From the NCBI GenBank assembly GCA_021234155.1, contig JAJEKV010000061.1:1389950-1453949 (forward strand): a stretch of 64,000 nucleotides of DNA. Direction: 5' to 3'. The notes under the pieces were generated by a model that ran no database searches, was not told the DNA's origin, and saw nothing but the letters and a program-made list of their open reading frames with translations. The position numbers were made by a program, and so were the translations under genes. Positions 56,461 through 64,000 of the stretch are shown piece by piece (within the stretch, counting starts at the first letter, position 1; each line of letters begins with the position of its first letter). The DNA is from Isoetes taiwanensis (Eukaryota; Streptophyta; Lycopodiopsida; Isoetales; Isoetaceae).

Positions 56461-58380
56461 TCCAAAGTTTATATGAAGGTGTTTGGATGCAGAACCTATA
56501 TTCATGTCAATAAAACGAGATCCAAGCAGGTAAATACTCCTCTGAGGGTTTACCTTGCATGTTTGTTTGGTTTGGAAACACCATGAAAGAGTATTAAGTG
56601 TACATTCCATCTTCTGAAAAAATCATTGTAAGGCACAATGTCAAATTTGATGAGCAGGTCTTTCGTTTGGTAAGATGAGAAGTATTGAATTGATAAGTCT
56701 CCACTTGGATAATCCTTTTCAAGAACCTATTAACTTTACTTCGGACGATAGTGCAACTTGGATATCCCTTTTGAGCTAAAATCTAAAAATGAAACTATTG
56801 AGGCAGAGAATTAGCTAATGCTGTTGAGAATATCCTCTTGTGTTAGAAAACCTACTGAGAAAATGATGAATTACTTGTCCAGCATAATGTAAAAGGATCA
56901 GCCTATATAGCCTTGCACAACTCTGCCTCAAACGATGAACCATTGAATTCCTTTGCTATAAGCAATTCTTTAAAATCTCATTGGCTTCAGAGTATGACAA
57001 AAGAATATGACTCTCTTATGAGCAATGAAACATGGGATCTTTTTAATCCTCCTTCTGTCCTCTCTTTTTCTTTCTTTTTTGCAAATGGATATACAAACTC
57101 AAATATGATGAGAACAATGTCATCTCATGATATAAGGCCAGACTTGTAGACAAGGGATGTTCTCAGAAAGCCAGCATACACTATCACGAAATGTTTGCAT
57201 CAATATCTAGAACAATCTTCGTGCAGGTCAGCCTTATATAGATTTACATCAAATGGAGGTCAAGTTAGTTTTTCTTCATAGCACCCTGGGTAATGAAATC
57301 TGCATGCAACAACCAGCAGATCTTGTCTCTGGTCCATCAAAGGTATGCAAACTTCATAAAAACCCTTTGTGATTTGAAATAGCCACCTAGGTTCTGGTAT
57401 AAGACCATTCTTTCTTTCTTTACAAAGCTTAACTTTACCAGAAGTGAAGCAGACTGGAATGTTTATATGAAAACCCAAGGGTACCATTTGATTATTGTTG
57501 TTCTCTATCTTGATGACCTTATTCTTGTAGCTAACATACCTACCCTGATGAAAGAGGCCAATGCTAGCTTGGCAGCTTAGTTCCACATCATGGATCTTTG
57601 GACAATTGAAGTATTTCTCAGACGTTCTTGTTGTACGAGACATCTCTACAGGGACCATAACCATCCATCATACTAGGGCTGTGGAGTTTATTCTTTGACA
57701 GGTGTTATATGTAGTATAGCAAAGGGGTACACCAGCTACTTCTGCCACGCATAGGACTGCCACGCATCAGAGCATTGTAAGGCCTCTCATGCACCTTATG
57801 GTATGTTCGCGATTTGATATTACTGAAAATCTTATCATAGCCAATCAATACATGGAGAACCCTAAACACTCATTGGCAAGCTCTCAAACGAATACTGCAT
57901 TATCTTTAGGGCACTTCTTCCATGGGCATCTGCTATACTTTTATCAGTAACTCTCCTTTTCTTCTTGAAGGATTTGTTGAGCTGACTATGCAAGGAATAG
58001 AAAATCCAGAAAGTCAAGAATGGGCTTCTATTTTCAACTACAAGGGGGAGTAGTGAGTTGGTCTAGTCGCAAACAAAAAGCTATACGTGAGTTCAAATAT
58101 ATGGCTATTTGAGTAGTTGCCAACGAATCCAATTGGCTAAGAAGACTTCTAAAAGATATTGAGCTTGAACAGAAAAATCCACCATGACATTCAGTGATAA
58201 CAGAAGTAGTTAACTTGGTTAAGCATCCAATGCATTTTCAAAAACAAAACATACAAATGTACAGTTTCACTTCACAAGTGAGAAAGTAGAAGAAGGCAAA
58301 ATTGTTATCAAGCATATCAGGACTCAGCATATTATAGCTGGCGTGCTAACACAACCTTCGGCCAGAAAAAGGTATTTGTG
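56461..58380 (+). pseudogene. pol: Degenerate Ty1/copia pol remnant (integrase end, RT, RNase H)
   Basis: Read through many stops and shifts, the plus strand shows copia landmarks in order: KVFGCRTYIHV, then VKFDEQVF near 56645, HWLQSMTKEYDSLMSNETWDL (56960-57040), KWIYK and YKARLVDKG, VFLHSTLGNEICMQQP (57262-57310), the active-site box YLDD near 57510, WSSRKQKAI near 58060 and a final EKVEEGKIV..HI (58285-58330). It lacks LTRs, gag and protease and is long dead. Confidence 0.75.
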
Positions 58381-58435
58381 AATGTCTAATATGTAGCAAA
58401 ATAACAGGGTCTTCTAGAGCTATAGCGACAAGGTG

Positions 58436-58557
58436 GACAAAATGGCCCTTGTGGGCATCTCCATAAACAGAAGCATGCTGACAAAATGGCCCTTGTGGGC
58501 ATCTCCATAAACAGAAACATGCTCCCTTGTGGTCATCTCCATAGACAGAAACATGCT
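58436..58557. repeat. Short tandem repeat (44-bp unit, about 2.7 copies)
   Basis: GACAAAATGGCCCTTGTGGG, then CATCTCCATAAACAGAARCATGCT, at 58436 and 58480, and a shortened third copy lacking the first bases at about 58524. No function suggested. Confidence 0.8.
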
Positions 58558-58589
58558 GCTGAAACATATGCTCATGCTCATGTAACATG

Positions 58590-58690
58590 CTCTAAGAGAG
58601 AAGCTTATCCCCAGGATGAAAACCTCGCCCTTTCGGGTTTTCGAGAAAACCCTAAAGATAAACAATCATCTAAGAGATGTTATACACAAT
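58590..58690 (+). mobile_element. Old LINE-B 3' UTR remnant
   Basis: CCAGGATGAAAACCTCGCCC followed by TTTCGGGTTTTCGAG reproduces the 3' hairpin of LINE-B (compare 31310-31345 and 49208-49250) in a diverged form. No coding part or tail is seen, so it is only a fragment. Confidence 0.5.
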
Positions 58691-58904
58691 AGAAAAGAAA
58701 AAGAACCCTCATGCCTACATGCGTTTTTGGGTATACAGATACGTCGAAAAAGGAATGCCACATACAGATGTGAGCTGCCAACTATATCAGAACTCGATTG
58801 AAAGTGGCAGTTTCACCATCCAAAACTGCAAACTCAACTGCGTCATCCTGCAAAAGAATAAAACGAGTAAGACAAAACCCCGGGCCCACCGGCACCAAAG
58901 GCTA

Positions 58905-59040
58905 AAAACATAAGCCACCAAGGCTTTAAAACCATAAAACAGCCACCAAGGCTTTCAACCATAAACAAGCCACCAAGGCTATAAAACCATACGCCAACCA
59001 TCCCTTATCGATATAAGCCATGAAGGCTCCATAACCATAT
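58905..59040. repeat. Minisatellite of about 28-bp units
   Basis: Four to five diverging units around AAGCCACCAAGGCTTTAAAA with CCATAAA spacers. Each contains the inverted words AGCC and GGCT, so a small hairpin per unit is possible. Confidence 0.7.
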
Positions 59041-59402
59041 CGATCAATTGAGTAATAACCAAAGTAGGTCAGACTAGCAAGCTCAAGCAGGAAAAATGGA
59101 GCAAGACTCTAATGTATCAGTAGAAAGAGGAAAAAAGAAAAGGGAGGGGAGGGGGGTTGGGGGAATAGCATATTTGGATACTTATAACAACTATTTTAGA
59201 CTAGAGGAAGCAAAACTCGATGTATAAAGCAATAAGTCTATTTGTAGTTGGCTCGCATCAATACATCTGAAAACAAATTCATGGTAAACCTCTCAGATAG
59301 ACTTAGATGCAAACAAATTGTAATCTCAACAATACAACAATTCATAAACAGATCCATTTCCCCAACTTAAGACTAACAAAGGATAGATTGCAGAAGCCTA
59401 CT

Positions 59403-59589
59403 ACTACAAAAATAGGTAGAAATGGCACAAAAGTGACGTTTATGCTCTGCCTTTTTATGGAGCATAAAGTCACTTTTGTGCCATTTATGACATTTGTGCT
59501 CCCCAAATGGCACAAAAGCGACGTTTATGCTGCATAAAAAGGCGGAGGATAAATGTCACTTTTGTGCCATTTCTACCTATTTTTGTAGT
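59403..59589. mobile_element. Foldback MITE with CACTA-like ends, 187 bp
   Basis: Both ends read ACTACAAAAATAGGTAGAAA inward, continuing as TGGCACAAAAGTGAC, an inverted repeat of over 35 bp. Inside, the TGGCACAAAAGYGAC word occurs four times in alternating orientation (about 59423, 59470, 59507, 59556), so the element folds around its centre near 59496. ACTACAAAAA resembles the CACTA terminus. No coding capacity. It lies 370 bp from the 3' end of the protease gene. Confidence 0.8.
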
Positions 59590-59959
59590 CTGATCACGTT
59601 GTGGAGTGCAGAAATCGTGCTATTAAATTTCCTAATTTTCAATAAATTTGATAACCGTTGGATCATAAAATAAAGGATCCAAGGGGTAAGCTTATGCCAC
59701 GTAGGTTTTTGAATGATGCGTCAGTCGTGTGGATAGTCTAGAATTGCAGCAATTGTTATAGGGAGGTTAGGCAAGCCTGCTAATAATAATAACTATTAAC
59801 TTTTGGACTGAGATGGAAACACTCTTCTTCTTCTTAAAGTGCTATTTTACAACTTCATGGTAATAAAAGATAACAAGTAGTACAAAAAATGACGAACGAA
59901 TTCTTCTATTTCACCATTATGTTGAGCTATGAGGACCAACAATTTGATCCTCGTAAAAG
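59590..59959. other. 3' flank of the aspartic protease gene
   Basis: 370 bases without a frame. It should include the 3' UTR of the minus-strand protease gene, but no strong poly(A) signal is seen. Confidence 0.4.
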
Positions 59960-61276
59960 CTATAAGGAACTGCAGTCTGCCCTCGTAAAAGAAATCATCA
60001 TCTTTTTAACATCATAGGAAATAATATGATCTTGTTGAATTATGCTTCCTATGATTCCAGCGTCACCATCGAGCATAGGCTTCATCAACAAACACATTAG
60101 GGAATCTTCAAACATCACATAGTTCTCTTGTGGAAGATGCCATGAGGTCCCTTGAAATTGAAGAGTCATGGATGGGACCTTTACATTAGGGATGTCTGAA
60201 ACATCAAAGCAAACACCGTAATGATCATCCAAATTATCAATTTCATCATCTGGATCTAAGCCCGGTAAAGCATCAACAAATGCAGCTTTTATAGCATCAA
60301 ACACGGGACGACTAAAATAGGTCATTACAGTTCCTGAATCAAAGAAGGTGCCTGCAGGGTTGATGTCTATGGAAGTATCACACCTTGAAATCACAGTATT
60401 GCCAACAACTATGCTTTGAAGTTGGGCATAATAGTGGCCATCTGGAGAGTTGGCAAGGATGGGAGTGGAATGATGACTGGAAGAGGATACGGTGCTTCCA
60501 AGGAACAAAGTGCCATGTGCATCCTTAGAATAATGTGGTAGACAATAGGAGAATTTTCCATCAAGAGAGGGTAATTGGGAGATGAGAGAAGGAGGACTGC
60601 GACCTAGACCAACGACACCAGTAACATGGGTAAGAAGTCCTGAGAGACTATTCGAGCAACCCATCGTTATCTTGAAAGTATGATTTAAACCTAAGTGGGA
60701 CATGAAGGTTATGTCTTCTTTGATATAGACTCCAGTGCTGGTACTTAAATCACCGTACACGATGTTATAAATGCAAGACTCACTGTTTGAATTATGATAT
60801 TCTCCAACATGTCCAAGACAAGAGGGTTGTACTAAAGATGCACACACATGGGAATGGCACGAGATGGGGGAAAAAGAAGTGGATTGAGAAGGATGGAACA
60901 TAGGACCAGTGCATGATTTGCAAGTACTGCAGCGTAGCCAGGTTACAAAACTACCAGTATCCATAATTGCCAGGTAACTTTTGGGTGGAGTACCTACTAG
61001 TAGTTCCATCATGTAACTTCCATGATTAAGTGTTCCAGGAATAATTCTGCTGTACATATTATCTGCACTCTTTGTTGTAGTCATGAGAGTTTTCCATCGA
61101 TAATTGTCTCTTATGGCTCCGCGAGCTAGCTTCTCATGTATGGATAGACCTGCATCTACATGATGCAATTTTGCTGTATATTGTTGTGCTCTTGTCACTT
61201 GCCCAACCATCATCATCATCAAGAGTAGCAATAAGAGATGCAATAAGATGCCGCCCACCTTTGTTACCTTTGCCAT
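59960..61276 (-). CDS. Aspartic protease, nepenthesin/CDR1-like (A1 family), secreted
   Basis: A single uninterrupted frame of 438 codons from ATG 61276. An upstream in-frame ATG at 61357 would add 27 residues, but 61276 puts a signal peptide at the N-terminus (GGILLHLLLLLLMMMMVG.VTRAQ), so it is preferred. Catalytic Asp106 is in AIMDTGSFVTWLRC and Asp313 in FFDSGTVMTYF. The flap YGDLSTSTG and the late GIIGSIIQQ and ISFTRADC elements are present, and a cysteine-rich insert (CSTCKSC to C168) after the first motif matches the nepenthesin type. Such enzymes cleave proteins in the apoplast or vacuole, and the substrate here is unknown. It appears intact and is the only likely functional host gene in the window. 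Confidence 0.85.
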   Translation of the reverse strand: MAKVTKVGGILLHLLLLLLMMMMVGQVTRAQQYTAKLHHVDAGLSIHEKLARGAIRDNYRWKTLMTTTKSADNMYSRIIPGTLNHGSYMMELLVGTPPKSYLAIMDTGSFVTWLRCSTCKSCTGPMFHPSQSTSFSPISCHSHVCASLVQPSCLGHVGEYHNSNSESCIYNIVYGDLSTSTGVYIKEDITFMSHLGLNHTFKITMGCSNSLSGLLTHVTGVVGLGRSPPSLISQLPSLDGKFSYCLPHYSKDAHGTLFLGSTVSSSSHHSTPILANSPDGHYYAQLQSIVVGNTVISRCDTSIDINPAGTFFDSGTVMTYFSRPVFDAIKAAFVDALPGLDPDDEIDNLDDHYGVCFDVSDIPNVKVPSMTLQFQGTSWHLPQENYVMFEDSLMCLLMKPMLDGDAGIIGSIIQQDHIISYDVKKMMISFTRADCSSL

Positions 61277-61761
61277 CCCTTTACCTTTAAAGCTACAAAA
61301 ATGCATTAAATGCGCAAATCGTGCGAACTTTTCTTTTGCTCGTTCGTATGTACTCATGGTTGCGTTCACCTATTAGAAAGGGACTGCTGTATCACCTGAC
61401 AATAGGCTGCCATTGAATTGGTCCATAAAGGCCTGTAAAACCAAATATTGAATCATAAGCACATGCAAGCCAGAACAAAACAACATTAAATTAGATTGTA
61501 TTCTACCATGGTATCATCAATTATGCCATTTCCAAATGCGCCAAATTCAAGCACATCAAACTTAAAGGATACTTAGTCACACTAATTAAACACACCTAGA
61601 GAAGAAAGGATGCAACCAAACTTTCAGAAGTATGTTATATGACTGCATTTAAAACTTTCTGTCATTTCCTGGTGTACCAGGTACCACTGAAGCAGGCTCC
61701 GTACATATAGCTACCTGCATTTACCGCAAGAACATTTAGTTGAGGAAAGGATAAAAGCAAT
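61277..61761. other. 5' flank of the aspartic protease gene
   Basis: About 480 bases that should hold the promoter and 5' UTR for the minus-strand gene. I see no convincing TATA box. An in-frame stop lies just upstream of 61369. Confidence 0.4.
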
Positions 61762-62860
61762 ACTATTGCAATGGTAAACCATATGAAAATTCAAACAACA
61801 AGCTTACAGAAGATGACTAATGAAAATACCAAGAAGGAAAACTATACTTACAGGAGCATAACCATCCATCCATGATCTTGCCGTGCAAAAGGCAGGCATC
61901 CAGCAACAAAACTATTAGCCTTCTGTATTATTTCGCCGACATTCATCCCCGAGCTGGCCACTTATGTACTGATGAGTTGGAGTTGGGTCGTGGAACTTCA
62001 AGCCATTCTGTTACACCACAGATCCAACCCACCAGGCATTCCTCCTGTAGGAAGCACTCAAATCGCGTTTCTAGAACTTCCGCCTATCCGCCATAAATCT
62101 CTCTCAAAGATTCCTAGATATCCCATAGAATATTACCTTCAAACTAAAACTAAATCGAGGCCTTCTATCCCAAAAAACTGTACATGATTTTCAAATACAC
62201 AATGCCAAAATATCGTGATTACCACTATGTTAGTGTAAACACGTTCACTAAAGCATGTGAGTATATAATTATCTCCATATTGTCTTTATAAAATAAACTA
62301 AGGTATGGGGCAAACATTCTTTGGGGAATGTCATCCTATTCACATGTTAGAGATGCATTGTCATTTTGAGAATGGATTTTTCCTTCTTAGATGCATGTCT
62401 CTATCAACAGGTTAATTGGTGTTTAGTTCATCTCATTGCTTGCAAACAATATCAAATTTTATCTCACCATAGAATAGATTGCAAAATCTACTTGCTATGT
62501 TTTTTTTAAAGATAGGTGTTTGATAACTCAATGGAACTAGGATATAATTTGAAAACACTTGAAAAAACTATTGGATTGTCTTTACTTGTATGGCCACAGA
62601 AAATAATAAAACAAAAAGCCACAAGATTATAGTTCAAGCCCTTAACATACCTTGTAGTTCAAAAGCCTTAAACTCTTTCAAATCACCTTTCGTTCTTTTC
62701 CGTTATCTGAAACGAAAGATTATGCCTATGAGAGTTAAGATATAGGTGAGAAGTAAAAGCGACAAAAAAACTTACGAGAACATGAATAGAAGTGTAAATG
62801 AAGTTTTGGGCCTATATATCCTTTTTCCACCTTACCAACACATGCATGTTGTATGCCCTT
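61762..62860. repeat. Inverted-repeat arm A (right)
   Basis: Reverse complement of 36588-36020 followed by 35215-34498. At about 62213 the two blocks are joined (CAATGCCAAAATATCGTGATT), which removes the whole glycine-rich gene (about 800 bp). The 62220-62860 part also matches 26171-26885. No gene remains. Confidence 0.85.
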
Positions 62861-64000
62861 AAGCCTTATGCAATTAAATTGAGAGATATGATATATTTTT
62901 GCAAGTGAGAAGTTTCATTCATATGCAAGAGTTGTATTAATATCTTTATATACACTTTAATTCTCGAAGAGATTCTGATGTTCAAGATTCATTTTCTTGT
63001 TATGCTCGTCCACAAAAAGCATGCCCATATTTGATATACATGTATGTTGCAAGCCTTAAAAGAACAAACTATTGTTCTTCACACCCTATGTATTCACCTT
63101 TAGGGCATACATGGCCATGTGCCTCACTCATAGGAAATGCCATCATCTAATTGCATCTCTGTATCGGCCATTTATTAGTAAATCTGAAATGCTTTGCATA
63201 CGCGACAACATCCTTAAATTTTAAATAGTCCCTTGAATTGTCAGGAGAGAAACATCTATTTGCCTTCTTCAAGTGCTTTGTATCTTGGAGACTTTGCCTT
63301 TTATTACTGAGCATAGTACCTTCAAAAAAGATCAAAAAGGCAATATTGAGTTCAGAAAGCACATTGGCTCCAGCTACAAAACTTGGCATTATGTGCATTG
63401 CTTTTTTAGAATCAATTTACATAGGGTGCAACGGTGCAAAAAAATACATGTTTCGAATTTTACAACCACAGCTTTCAAGTCTTGAGCCATGTTCACAAAT
63501 GCTAACTATTTTTGTTGCATTGCCTTTCTCTCTTTTGCTGAAAGACAATAGCTCAAAATGGATGAATATTTGTCCGTCCCCAATGTAGTGGATTTCCACA
63601 AAAGATACAAGATACAAAGTTCTTGAATGCACTCGTATGATTGTCTTCTTTCCTTGGGAATAAGATGATTTGCCATAGTTACATTGTTGCCATGATTCAT
63701 GACATTGCTATCTATGTGAATGCCATGATTCACAACATTGCCACCTGTGCAAATAAAGCCCCAAGGAAATCAGAATACGGCTATCACAACTTGAATAATT
63801 TGCACAAGAAAAAGAGGATAAAACAGGCCATTAACGAGGAGTTTTGAATTTTATATTTGAGAAAAGGACAATTTTACATCAATAGCCAATTGGCCAACAT
63901 ATTATGCATAATATCTCTAATTCTGCATCTGTGAGCATGTCAAAAAAGAATATTAAACCAAATTAGAAGAGGAACAAGAATAAGAGAAGAAGCTATTACA
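62861..64000. other. Intergenic sequence to window end
   Basis: No recognised gene. Short frames on the minus strand (63147-63398 and 63417-63632) are adjacent and could be exons of one gene, but no family is apparent. Confidence 0.4.

Noticed and set aside
63147-63632. Two adjacent minus-strand frames as a gene at the right edge
   Set aside because: Short, unrecognised and without clear splice signals. Left as unannotated.

Overview
The window looks like repeat-dominated nuclear DNA of a land plant with a large genome. The evidence is plant-type Ty3/gypsy and Ty1/copia retroelements, zinc-binding-domain L1-type LINEs, miniature inverted-repeat elements and a nepenthesin-like aspartic protease. 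A fern or other seed-free plant is a guess from the general flavour of the repeats and cannot be proven here. No bacterial-style operon, tRNA or rRNA gene was seen. Only one gene looks intact: an aspartic protease on the minus strand near 60-61.3 kb.

Layout. 1-5450: the 3' part of a decayed Ty3/gypsy element (+), with an unknown ORF, gag, a truncated zinc-knuckle/protease/RT frame and a 1.57-kb LTR ending CGTCACA. 5451-9223: a 19-bp minisatellite. 9224-35830: about five tandem copies of a composite segment made of minisatellite, a non-coding flank, a dead LINE (family A, minus strand), a PIF/Harbinger-like transposase remnant and, in the last two copies, a module carrying a small glycine-rich secreted-protein gene. 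One glycine-rich copy is cut off by the minisatellite and the other has a nonsense codon. A 556-bp inverted-repeat element and three pieces of a second LINE (family B) interrupt individual copies.

36000-52900: the 5' half of a family-B LINE (+) at 37.3-39.1 kb; a complete 7.5-kb Ty3/gypsy element (minus strand, 39887-47388, target duplication GTTGG); and the 3' half of a family-B LINE (minus) at 49.1-51.1 kb, bracketed by a roughly 350-bp inverted repeat. The complete gypsy element has an unusual order: protease, an RNase H of the extra (archaeal-type) kind, a Ser-Pro-His repeat linker, then RT, the normal RNase H and integrase.

52900-64000: AT-rich sequence with a degenerate copia remnant (about 56.46-58.38 kb), small tandem repeats, a foldback element of CACTA-like ends at 59.4 kb, the aspartic protease gene, and an inverted copy (61.76-62.86 kb) of the sequence that flanks the glycine-rich gene at 34.5-36.6 kb, with that gene missing.

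The elements do not form a pathway. The story is structural: retroelements, a minisatellite and a host gene module were joined, then amplified as a block by tandem and inverted duplication, with microhomology at several joints. The strongest candidates for something undescribed are the displaced RNase H and repeat linker in the complete gypsy element, the minisatellite whose alternate units form hairpins, and the inverted-repeat element that inserted without a target-site duplication.
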